Positions 1 to 5,957 are shown, counted from the stretch's first letter. The stretch: 9,244 nt of DNA from Gardnerella kenyensis (GCA_003585735.1 NQOH01000001.1:304610-313853), one strand, 5' to 3'. Numbers and translations are program-made. The notes: generated by a model from the sequence alone, not told the origin.

Positions 1-1249
1 CAAATAATTCTCTTGAAAAATCTAATTTTCTTAGAATTGTTTTACACAATGTTTCATCAACATCTTGCTTGTGAATATATTCATTTAGGCTACCTGTTAA
101 ATTAGATGTGTCTTGAGGAATATACGAGATTTTTAAATTACCTGCTAATTTTATCTCACCTGTATACTCGTGATTTATACCTAATAAAATTTTAATCAAG
201 GTTGATTTTCCGCTACCATTACCCCCATATATAGCCACTATGTCGCCTTGCTTTATCTCGAAACTTACATTATTTAGGATCTGTCTCTCTCCATAGCATG
301 ATGATAAATTGCTAACCGATATTAGAGGATTTTTGTGATGATGTAGCGGATGCAGTAATAGGCTTTCCTTTATTTCGATATCTTTTAGTAAACTCTGTTT
401 TTCTTCTATTGCCTTGTTTTGTCTATTCTCCAAATTCTTAGATTTTTTCATCATCTTGGCTGATTGATGACCTATATGTCCTTTGTCTGGTTTTACACCT
501 GATACTTTTACACCATTTTTAGTATTTTCAATTTTATCAGACCAAATTTGACTTTGTCTTGCAGACTCTTTTAATCGTTTAATATCTTTTCTTAATTTCT
601 CATTTTGACTAATTTCAAATTGGTCTTTCATCACTTTGTTTTCATACCATGATGTAAAATTTCCCGATTGGACATCAATAGAATTCCTGTTAATAGAAAT
701 AACATGATTGATACAACCATCTAAAAAATCTCTATCATGAGATATAAGCAAAAATCCTTTTTTACTTTTCAGATATTCACTTACAATTTTTCTTCCGTCC
801 ATATCTAAATGGTTTGTTGGTTCATCAATAAGTAAAAAGCCATCTTCTCTTGTAAACAAAATAGCTAAAAGGATTTTTGTTTGTTCCCCTTTAGAAAGCG
901 TTTCAAACTCTCTGTAAACAAGGTTCTCATCTACATTTAGCAAACTGAGTTCTCTAAATAACTTCCATTCTTCATCATCTGATATTAGTTCTTTATATAA
1001 CTCAATTCCTAATTTTGAAGTATCGCTTATATTTGGTGGAAATTTAATAAATTCAACATCCTTGCTTATTTTACCTTGATAAGTTTCTTGATTTAAAAGT
1101 AACTTAAATAGAGTTGATTTACCGATTCCATTTCTTCCTATCAATCCCGTTTTCCAGTTTGTATCAAAGGAAAACGATACATTTTTAAATATGGGTTTTA
1201 CATATCCATAATATGAGAAAGTGAGGTTTTCAATTTTAATTACTGACAT
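1..1249 (-). CDS. lsa: ABC-F ATPase, Lsa-type ribosomal protection protein (C-terminus beyond window)
   Basis: The frame is open from the ATG at 1247-1249 to the window edge, giving 416 residues; Lsa proteins have about 490, so roughly the last 75-80, with the second signature and Walker B, are missing. Seen: Walker A GRNGIGKST at 38-46, signature LSKGEQ at 118-123, Walker B with LLIDEPTNHLD at 139-149, H-loop SHDRDF at 170-175, a charged helical linker at about 190-300 (the tRNA-contacting segment of ABC-F proteins), and a second Walker A GGNGSGKST at 342-350. There is no membrane domain, so this is a soluble ATPase rather than an exporter. Family knowledge: Lsa proteins bind the ribosome E-site and dislodge lincosamides, streptogramin A and pleuromutilins. 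The overall sequence resembles Lsa(C)/Lsa(E) as I remember them; the exact subtype cannot be fixed here. GGGAGG lies 6 nt before the start. GC is about 30%, far below the neighbours, suggesting transfer from a low-GC Firmicute. Confidence 0.9.
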   Translation of the reverse strand, partial: MSVIKIENLTFSYYGYVKPIFKNVSFSFDTNWKTGLIGRNGIGKSTLFKLLLNQETYQGKISKDVEFIKFPPNISDTSKLGIELYKELISDDEEWKLFRELSLLNVDENLVYREFETLSKGEQTKILLAILFTREDGFLLIDEPTNHLDMDGRKIVSEYLKSKKGFLLISHDRDFLDGCINHVISINRNSIDVQSGNFTSWYENKVMKDQFEISQNEKLRKDIKRLKESARQSQIWSDKIENTKNGVKVSGVKPDKGHIGHQSAKMMKKSKNLENRQNKAIEEKQSLLKDIEIKESLLLHPLHHHKNPLISVSNLSSCYGERQILNNVSFEIKQGDIVAIYGGNGSGKSTLIKILLGINHEYTGEIKLAGNLKISYIPQDTSNLTGSLNEYIHKQDVDETLCKTILRKLDFSRELF

Positions 1250-1282
1250 AAAACGCCTCCCTAAATTATCATTTACCGCCCG

Positions 1283-1301
1283 GGTGCAAAGTGTGTGCAC
1301 C
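1283..1301 (-). promoter_or_regulatory. Inverted repeat in the leader of the ABC-F gene
   Basis: GGTGCA and TGCACC form a 6-bp stem around a 7-nt loop, about 34 nt upstream of the ABC-F start. No T-tract follows, so it is not a standard intrinsic terminator. It could be an operator or part of an attenuator, since resistance ABC-F genes are often controlled through their leader. It also contains TTGCAC (minus strand), which could serve as a -35 element, with TAATTT 15 nt further on. Function is inferred and weak. Confidence 0.3.
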
Positions 1302-1318
1302 TTTTAACGTTTAGTTTT

Positions 1319-1360
1319 TCATGTATTACTACGGTTATCACTGCTTTGCTTTTCAGTCAT
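1319..1360 (-). CDS. 13-codon ORF overlapping the upstream gene by ATGA
   Basis: The ORF reads MTEKQSSDNRSNT and then TGA. Its ATG shares the four bases ATGA with the stop codon of the 94-residue gene, the arrangement typical of translationally coupled genes. No convincing separate ribosome binding site is seen, which fits coupling. It ends 69 nt before the ABC-F start. Two readings are possible: a short leader peptide whose translation affects the ABC-F mRNA, or the surviving N-terminus of a third operon gene cut off when the ABC-F segment arrived. It may also be chance, as 13 codons is short. The sequence was not recognised. Confidence 0.3.
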   Translation of the reverse strand: MTEKQSSDNRSNT

Positions 1361-1641
1361 TTCAATTCTCGATTAGGCAATTTTCCAGTTCTCAAAGCAA
1401 CAGTAACAAACTCAACCTCCTGCAAGCACTTCTCGCAAAGTTCATAACCTTCATCGAAGTTCACTCTTGACCTAAATGTGCTAGCAATGAACTCGCATGG
1501 TGAGGTGATCCTTTCAACTACACCGCACCGTTCGCACTCAGCATACACATTCCCATCCTTAATCGGAATAAACATTCCATGATCTTTCTCATTCCCCATG
1601 ACGCTAACATCTTCGAAATCATCAAATTTTACATAGAGCAT
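1357..1641 (-). CDS. Small hypothetical protein with paired CxxC motifs
   Basis: A 94-residue protein I do not recognise. It has CERC at 36-39 and CEKC at 69-72, plus a lone Cys at 49; two CxxC pairs about 30 residues apart suggest a zinc-ribbon-like or zinc-knuckle fold. There is no signal peptide or membrane segment, so it is probably cytosolic. The N-terminal third is acidic (FDDFEDV), while the C-terminal end is basic. The ATG at 1639-1641 is preceded by AAGGAGG with 9 nt spacing, a strong ribosome binding site that supports a real gene. It lies 93 bp after the 197-residue gene on the same strand and may be co-transcribed with it. Its stop overlaps the start of a 13-codon ORF. Zinc binding and any regulatory role are inference from the cysteines only. 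Confidence 0.65.
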   Translation of the reverse strand: MLYVKFDDFEDVSVMGNEKDHGMFIPIKDGNVYAECERCGVVERITSPCEFIASTFRSRVNFDEGYELCEKCLQEVEFVTVALRTGKLPNRELK

Positions 1642-1734
1642 ATACGACTTCCTCCTTCATTTTGGTATGTCTATATACGCTCTAATTCCAACTTATATCA
1701 AGTTTTATTGCTTCTTTTTTGATCTATATGTCTG

Positions 1735-2328
1735 CTACTTCGCAATAGCTTTCCCATTAAGACAGTGCACCATGTAATGCGCAAATCCATCGTTTTTACA
1801 ATTTACCTTCTTCTTATCTGAAACCTCGGTGACACCATTCTCACAAACTACTTCAAGGCTTGCATCCTTAGGTATTGTTCCTTCTAAAATACTCATGCCA
1901 TTTAACGTATCAAGCGTACAAACATGAGTTACTTCTACGTTTGTTGCTGAAGCCAACCCATTATAACATTTAAGAAAGACATCATCCGCCTTCAAATTAA
2001 CAACTTCTACCTTGCCATTGTTCACTTCTACATAAAGCTTACCAATCTCAATATCCGTGATGAGCACTTGATTAGAATCAGATTCAACCTCACAAACTTC
2101 CACATCATGTGGCAAACTCACAACAATTTCAGGCATACCCTGAGTAAACCACCTCACCCAATTCGAAGCTGAGACTTTTTTAGTTTGAATAAGCCTTATA
2201 ACATTTTGCGCTTCCTCAACCCTCAATATATCTTGTTCACAGTTAACAAAGCTCACACCAAAAGTATCAGCACGTTTCACCGTTAAACGAACATCTTTCG
2301 TCTCTGCGATAAACTTCTTATTATCCAT
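1735..2328 (-). CDS. DUF4097-like beta-repeat protein
   Basis: A 197-residue protein whose middle and end consist of short beta-strands broken by Asn-Gly turns at about 104-105, 123-124, 143-144, 164-165 and 191-192, roughly every 20 residues. Together with EIVVSLPHDVEVCEVES at 67-83, this is the pattern of the DUF4097 'putative adhesin' beta-roll family, found in LiaG/YvlB-like proteins. Unlike many relatives it has no signal peptide and no transmembrane helix, so a cytosolic location is likely. It contains several cysteines (30, 79, 121, 137, 162, 177, 189), unusual for a surface protein. The ATG at 2326-2328 has AGGAGGT upstream with 9 nt spacing. The 94-residue CxxC gene follows on the same strand. 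In Firmicutes such proteins often accompany cell-envelope stress systems; whether that holds here is unknown. Confidence 0.65.
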   Translation of the reverse strand: MDNKKFIAETKDVRLTVKRADTFGVSFVNCEQDILRVEEAQNVIRLIQTKKVSASNWVRWFTQGMPEIVVSLPHDVEVCEVESDSNQVLITDIEIGKLYVEVNNGKVEVVNLKADDVFLKCYNGLASATNVEVTHVCTLDTLNGMSILEGTIPKDASLEVVCENGVTEVSDKKKVNCKNDGFAHYMVHCLNGKAIAK

Positions 2329-2421
2329 TCCTTAAATACCTCCTCGTGCACATACTAATAATCAGGTTTCATTTTACCTTTTGAGCTATATTTTCCCACT
2401 TCACCAGCTGGGTGCAAAGTG

Positions 2422-2477
2422 GCGAATCGACTTGCATGAGCGATTAAAACATAATTCGCGAATGCACTTCGATTCGC
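2422..2477. repeat. 56-bp imperfect palindrome (long hairpin)
   Basis: The outer arms GCGAATCGA (2422-2430) and TCGATTCGC (2469-2477) pair over 9 bp. After a 2-nt internal loop (CT/CT), TGCAT (2433-2437) pairs with ATGCA (2462-2466). After a second 2-nt internal loop (GA/GA), GCGATTA (2440-2446) pairs with TAATTCGC (2452-2459) with one bulged T, leaving a 5-nt loop. The interior mismatches are themselves symmetric. No T-tract follows on either strand, so it is not a standard terminator. It directly abuts a second hairpin. Confidence 0.8.
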
Positions 2478-2480
2478 TGA

Positions 2481-2522
2481 GCTTGCTCAAAGTTGAAAGC
2501 ACAGTGTGCTTTCAACGCAAGC
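2481..2522. repeat. Hairpin with perfect 11-bp stem and flanking 6-bp outer stem
   Basis: GTTGAAAGCAC (2492-2502) and GTGCTTTCAAC (2506-2516) pair perfectly across a 3-nt loop (AGT). An outer pair GCTTGC (2481-2486) and GCAAGC (2517-2522) extends it, with TCAAA (2487-2491) unpaired on one side. An 11-bp perfect stem at one place in 9 kb is very unlikely by chance. No T-tract follows on either strand. It begins 4 nt after the 56-bp palindrome, so the two form one block of about 100 bp. Confidence 0.8.
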
Positions 2523-2694
2523 GAAGTACGTTAACATCCTGTGCACTCAACCCTAGAGCGTCGACATCTTCCCTCAAACAGCCAAACTGCACTCAAAAAT
2601 CACGAAAACCCAGCTTAAAGCCGCTTCGCATTAAACCTTTTAACGATAACCCTCGCAAACCCCTGCTACACAAGGACTAAAATGCACCCACCTA

Positions 2695-4110
2695 TTAAGC
2701 CCTTGACATCAACACGACAGTCTCCACGTGATGAGTTTCCGGATATATGTCGAACGCGCGCAAAGACTGAACGCTGTAGCCAAGCTCCTTAAACGTGCCA
2801 ACATCGCGAGCAAGACTAGTAGGATCGCAAGCAACATACACAACAGCTCTAGCACCCGACTTTGCAATCTGCTTACAAACTTGAGCTTTAGCTCCAGCGC
2901 GCGGAGGATCCAACACAACAACATCAGGATGCGCAAATCGGCGAACAATTTTAGACGACTTACTCGCCTTAAACACCTGCGATTCAAGCGTTTGTGCAAC
3001 ATCGCCTTGCAAAGCTTCAACAACATCTCTGCTAAGACCAGCTCGCCCAATGTTTCGCCTTGCATTCTTTACAGCAATCGGCGCACCCTCAATGCTAAGA
3101 ACGCGCGCAGGCTCTGCAGCACCCACAGCACCTGCAGCACCCACAGCACTAGAAGAATCTCCGCCAACATTAGCCAAAGTCGCAAGCGGAATCGTAAACA
3201 AACCCGAGCCAGAATACAAATCCCACAAAACCGTATTCTTAGTGCGCCCATCAAGAGCAGAACGAACTAATCCCAAAACATAGTTCACCAAATGCTCTGG
3301 AGCTGCGCGATGAATCTGCCAAAAACCTCGCGCGTCAACATCGTAGTCAAAAGTACGAATACGAGATGAATCACCATCAACCGCAACTCGCACGCACTCA
3401 CGCAACAAAGCCGAGCCTGCAACCAACTCATCATTTACTATAAGCGCATAATTTTCGCCAATTGCACTAAGAAGCGCAGCCTTATCATTAAAATCTAAAC
3501 CATCAACACGCGGCTCTGGAACAGCAAGGCGAATTTGCGAATTCGGCTCAAATTCTTGATTCCACAAGTCCAAAGAATCCGCAACTGCTAAAACCGCGCG
3601 CGACGCAAGCGGCATAGTATCAATCGCAATGCGATCATGCGACTCACGCTTACGCATAGACAATCGTCCTTCATCATCCGCAACCAACTCCATGCGCGTA
3701 CGCCAATTAAACCCGTTAAGTTCCTCATCCCCCGGAATACGCTCAACGCTAATATCGTTAGCAGAAACATCCATATGCGCCAAACGTTGGAATTGATTGG
3801 CAATTACAGAAGCCTTCCAACGAATCTGCCCAGGCAAAGAAACGTGAATTAAATCCGCTCCTCCAACTCCGCCGCCCTGAGACAAAGGACCCGCAAGCTT
3901 CCATTGCGGCTCCACACGATCCGCACTAGGCTCCAAAACTTCCACAACTTCGCCAGTAAAAAAGTGCGCTTTTGCACGCATCGGCTCATCCATACGCACA
4001 ACAACCAGCTCACCCGGGAGTGCAAATCGCACGAATACAACGCGTCCGTCAAGATGACCTACGCATCTTCCTTGATCCGCATATCTCTCGATTCGCATCG
4101 TCACCTGCAT
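2695..4110 (-). CDS. TrmA/RumA-family class I SAM-dependent RNA methyltransferase
   Basis: A 471-residue protein expected to methylate C5 of a uridine in rRNA or tRNA using S-adenosylmethionine. An N-terminal TRAM-like RNA-binding domain covers about 1-58 (GRCVGHLDGRVVFVRFALPGE). The catalytic domain has the SAM-binding motif DLYSGSG at 297-303, VVLDPPRAG at 397-405, the nucleophile Cys428 in VACDPTSLARD, and the probable general base Glu463 in HHVETVVLM. The iron-sulfur cysteines of RumA/RlmD are absent: the corresponding segment reads GGGVGGADLIH at about 79-89, as in many actinobacterial members. An Ala/Gly-rich insert at about 318-335 is encoded by a tandem repeat. The ATG at 4110 has AAGGGG 6 nt upstream; Met5 is an alternative start. 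It follows the DUF3159 gene by 82 bp, mostly 15-bp repeats. Which uridine it modifies cannot be told from sequence. Confidence 0.9.
   Translation of the reverse strand: MQVTMRIERYADQGRCVGHLDGRVVFVRFALPGELVVVRMDEPMRAKAHFFTGEVVEVLEPSADRVEPQWKLAGPLSQGGGVGGADLIHVSLPGQIRWKASVIANQFQRLAHMDVSANDISVERIPGDEELNGFNWRTRMELVADDEGRLSMRKRESHDRIAIDTMPLASRAVLAVADSLDLWNQEFEPNSQIRLAVPEPRVDGLDFNDKAALLSAIGENYALIVNDELVAGSALLRECVRVAVDGDSSRIRTFDYDVDARGFWQIHRAAPEHLVNYVLGLVRSALDGRTKNTVLWDLYSGSGLFTIPLATLANVGGDSSSAVGAAGAVGAAEPARVLSIEGAPIAVKNARRNIGRAGLSRDVVEALQGDVAQTLESQVFKASKSSKIVRRFAHPDVVVLDPPRAGAKAQVCKQIAKSGARAVVYVACDPTSLARDVGTFKELGYSVQSLRAFDIYPETHHVETVVLMSRA
3115..3150 (-). repeat. 18-bp in-frame tandem duplication inside the methyltransferase gene
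   Basis: The 18-bp unit TGCAGCACCCACAGCACC occurs twice in succession, differing only in the last base. In the protein it gives the repeated VGAAGA/VGAAEP segment at about 323-334, between the SAM-binding motif and the next strand. Because the unit is a multiple of three, copy-number changes would keep the frame. It is probably a surface loop expansion with little effect on catalysis. Confidence 0.8.
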
Positions 4111-4135
4111 AAGTTACCCCTTAATTTTGCATTTT

Positions 4136-4210
4136 GTTAAGCTGATTTTAGTTAAGCTGATTTTAGTTAAGCTGATTTTAGTTAAGCTGATTTTAGTTAA
4201 GCTGATTTTC
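4136..4210. repeat. 15-bp minisatellite, five copies, in the spacer before the methyltransferase gene
   Basis: The unit GTTAAGCTGATTTTA is repeated five times without error (4136, 4151, 4166, 4181, 4196), the last copy ending in C instead of A. The array begins inside the 3' end of the DUF3159 gene and stops 14 nt before the AAGGGG ribosome binding site of the methyltransferase gene. On the minus strand each unit contains TAA in the DUF3159 frame, and TAAAAT, which resembles a -10 box. Perfect copies suggest recent expansion and likely length variation between strains. Confidence 0.95.
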
Positions 4211-4969
4211 TTCGATTGGATTTTCGTCGCTTTGTTTTTCGTCACACTGCTTTTCGTCACACTGCTTTTCTTCGTGATTTTTATGATGAAGACGCATAAA
4301 CGGCGTTGCAATAATCAAGTAAGAAACCCAAATTGCGAGCGCCCAAAACGGCAATCCCATAATCAAACGCACTGTGCCAAGCCACACAACGTGATTCGTC
4401 AAATATAATGGCACTTGCAAAACAAGTCGCAGCGCAAAAACACCAATCCACAATGCTGTAGCATACATATATGCACGCTTAAGCGGCTTATAATCAAGCC
4501 AATTGTGAAGCCACAAACCGAAGTTTTCTGTAGGCATTTTGCGAATCGACTCAATCACAAGCCCAAGCGCTGGCACGCGCGCAATCAATGAAATCGCAAG
4601 AAGCGCGCCATAAACAGCATTAGTAATAAAACCCATCATGTAGTAATCGCGCGCTTGGTGACTCGTCCACACCCAAATAAGGCAAATCGCAATGGAAACA
4701 AGTCCACTAATTGCGCCCATCAGTGACTGCCTTTGAATAAGCCGAGCTATAACTTGTAAAACAGCAATCACAGCCGATACAATAACCGTCGTTTGTACAT
4801 TTCTAGTTACAACAAAGCAAATAACAAACAGCAAGCCTGGGAGCATGGATTCGATTATTCCTCGAATACCGCCCATTGAATCGATTACAGAAAAGTTGCT
4901 TCCATCAGAACCGATAGAAGCAAGGGAAGCAAGCCCAGAACTTTTTTTGCCACAAGCGTTATTTTTCAA
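4193..4969 (-). CDS. DUF3159 family integral membrane protein
   Basis: A 258-residue protein with about six predicted transmembrane helices (roughly 36-55, 59-78, 83-101, 112-130, 166-185 and 196-222). GGIRGIIESMLPGLLFV at 33-49 and ARVPALGLVIE near 130-140 match the actinobacterial DUF3159 family, whose function is unknown. The start is TTG at 4967-4969; AAGGA 7 nt upstream supports it, and the only later ATG (Met32) would begin right at the conserved region. The C-terminal tail (233-258) is hydrophilic and built from five-residue units of the DEKQC type, probably cytoplasmic and specific to this lineage. It lies between the DUF3710 and methyltransferase genes, all in one direction and likely one transcript. 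Confidence 0.88.
   Translation of the reverse strand: MKNNACGKKSSGLASLASIGSDGSNFSVIDSMGGIRGIIESMLPGLLFVICFVVTRNVQTTVIVSAVIAVLQVIARLIQRQSLMGAISGLVSIAICLIWVWTSHQARDYYMMGFITNAVYGALLAISLIARVPALGLVIESIRKMPTENFGLWLHNWLDYKPLKRAYMYATALWIGVFALRLVLQVPLYLTNHVVWLGTVRLIMGLPFWALAIWVSYLIIATPFMRLHHKNHEEKQCDEKQCDEKQSDENPIEENQLN
4211..4273 (-). repeat. Degenerate 15-bp coding repeats giving the DEKQC tail
   Basis: This stretch is in the same 15-bp register as the perfect array next to it. It encodes EEKQ, CDEKQ, CDEKQ, SDENP and part of IEENQ in the DUF3159 tail; two units (GTCACACTGCTTTTC on the plus strand) are identical. The two arrays appear to be parts of one minisatellite, the coding part older and more diverged. 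Confidence 0.8.
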
Positions 4970-4978
4970 GACGGTATC

Positions 4979-5035
4979 CTTACGCTACTTAACTTACGCT
5001 ACTTAACTTACGTTACTTAACTTACTGCTATCTAA
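4979..5035. repeat. 14-bp tandem repeat filling the DUF3710-DUF3159 spacer
   Basis: The unit CTTACGCTACTTAA occurs twice exactly (4979-4992, 4993-5006), once with one change (5007-5020) and once as a 15-bp degenerate copy (5021-5035). The degenerate copy includes the stop codon of the DUF3710 gene. The first copy contributes part of the AAGGA ribosome binding site (4977-4981) for the TTG start of the DUF3159 gene. The unit differs from the 15-bp array further on and is not a multiple of three. Confidence 0.9.
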
Positions 5036-5798
5036 CTTCAGAGAACATTGGGCCGCGAGTAAGAGTAGTTTTCACTTCTACCTGCTGATCGTAGCCTAAT
5101 GGCTTATCGTCTTTCTTTAAAGCGTCGCTAGTATTTTCAGTAGAGGATTTATTCTCATCATCTTTGTTTGCAATTTCTGCTTTTTTAGCAGCAGCAGCTT
5201 CTTTTTCTTCTCGAGTCAAAGGCTCGTGCATAGGAATAAAATCGCGAGGAGCAAGCGGCTCTTCACCACGATTTACAACAATCCCCTTAAACCATTCATC
5301 TAGCTGCTTAGTTTCATTATTATTTTCTGCTAGCTCTGTTGCTGCCGGACCAGAGAATATTCCACGAAGCATCCATCGAGGGCCGTCAATACCAACAATA
5401 CGAGTAGTTATTGTTTTTTCGCCTACTTTTACTGGCATCAAAATTTCGGTACCAAACTCGCCTTTCGATGTGCAAGCTTGGCTGTTTCCATCAAGCAAAT
5501 CTTTGCAAACTTCTAACCAAATACCAGTAGTTTTTGGCGCTGCAAAAGCTTCAACTTCTACACTTGAGGAGCCACATGTTACTGTCATGCCTAAAACTTG
5601 TCCCGTTTCACGCTGTTTCTTTACGCGTAATTCAATACCTTGGAAATATGGAATGTAGATTGATCCAAAATCAAGATAATCACTGAAATCCGGTGCGTCT
5701 TCGTCGTTGAAATCCCATGGACCAGTTTTTACCTCTTTAACTTCATCTACAACTTTTGAAGATTTTACTTCTTTACGTCGGCCAAATAACCAACCCAT
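5028..5798 (-). CDS. DUF3710 family protein
   Basis: A 256-residue soluble protein of the actinobacterial DUF3710 family, function unknown. Recognisable blocks are GPWDFNDEDAPDFSDYLDFGSIYIP at 26-50 (the family's GP-D...LD-GS--IP pattern), VEAFAAPKTTGIWLEV at 82-97, GEFGTEI at 113-119, VGIDGPRWMLRGIFSGPAA at 135-153 and FKGIVVNRGEEPLAPRDFIPM at 170-190. The N-terminus (MGWLFGRRKE) is the usual short basic start; the C-terminal region after about 195 is charged and low in complexity. The ATG at 5796-5798 has GAGG with only about 4-5 nt spacing, somewhat short. It is the first gene of the DUF3710-DUF3159-methyltransferase cluster, with a 159-bp upstream gap likely to hold the promoter. Confidence 0.9.
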   Translation of the reverse strand: MGWLFGRRKEVKSSKVVDEVKEVKTGPWDFNDEDAPDFSDYLDFGSIYIPYFQGIELRVKKQRETGQVLGMTVTCGSSSVEVEAFAAPKTTGIWLEVCKDLLDGNSQACTSKGEFGTEILMPVKVGEKTITTRIVGIDGPRWMLRGIFSGPAATELAENNNETKQLDEWFKGIVVNRGEEPLAPRDFIPMHEPLTREEKEAAAAKKAEIANKDDENKSSTENTSDALKKDDKPLGYDQQVEVKTTLTRGPMFSEVR

Positions 5799-5910
5799 TA
5801 TTCCTCATTTCTTCAAACAACAAATCCGCAACAATAAACTTATTACTGATGCTGCAAATTGCTTAACTTCATCAGATTACCACAAGCAAAGCACTGAAAA
5901 TTTTCATACG

Positions 5911-5939
5911 AATAAACGATATTTACGTAATTATCTCAA
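5911..5939 (-). promoter_or_regulatory. Weak promoter candidate upstream of the DUF3710 gene
   Basis: On the minus strand TTGAGA (5934-5939) is followed after 17 nt by TTTATT (5911-5916), about 110 nt before the DUF3710 start. The -10 match is poor and the surrounding sequence is AT-rich, so chance is quite possible. The rest of the 5799-5957 gap shows no clear terminator for the exonuclease gene. Confidence 0.22.
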
Positions 5940-5957
5940 TCCTACGCAAGTTAATAA

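Larger units (their letters stand above)
2329..2694. other. 366-bp gene-free region between the methyltransferase gene and the DUF4097-like gene
   Basis: No credible gene is present. The right two thirds (2523-2694) show no clear T-tract terminator for the methyltransferase gene; a 9-bp word TGCACTCAA occurs twice (2542-2550 and 2588-2596). The left third carries two large inverted repeats (listed separately) and then the ribosome binding site of the 197-residue gene. On the minus strand TTGCAC (2411-2416) followed after 17 nt by AAAATA is a weak promoter candidate for that gene. The region could contain a structured RNA or a dispersed intergenic repeat. I know of no family that it matches. 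Confidence 0.6.

Noticed and set aside
2422..2522. Known riboswitch or tRNA-like element in the hairpin block
   Set aside because: No tRNA arms or conserved riboswitch core were recognised; only the base-paired stems are certain.
2381..2680. A 99-codon open frame on the plus strand in the gene-free region
   Set aside because: It starts with TTG without a ribosome binding site, runs through both hairpins, and gives a basic, serine-rich sequence with no recognisable domain.
2728..3270. A 180-codon plus-strand frame opposite the methyltransferase gene
   Set aside because: It is antisense to a gene with all catalytic motifs, and its protein is Arg/Asn/Ser-rich with no domain; it is a shadow of the coding strand.
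4114..4408. Frames giving repetitive peptides (ILVKL repeats on plus, ISLTK repeats on minus)
   Set aside because: They are translations of the 15-bp minisatellite in other frames and have no independent support.
4136..5035. Possible CRISPR array from the short regular repeats
   Set aside because: Units are 14-15 bp and contiguous with no unique spacers, and no cas gene is nearby; these are tandem minisatellites.
5164..5658. A 164-codon plus-strand frame opposite the DUF3710 gene
   Set aside because: The minus strand carries the conserved DUF3710 blocks; the opposite frame has no known domain.
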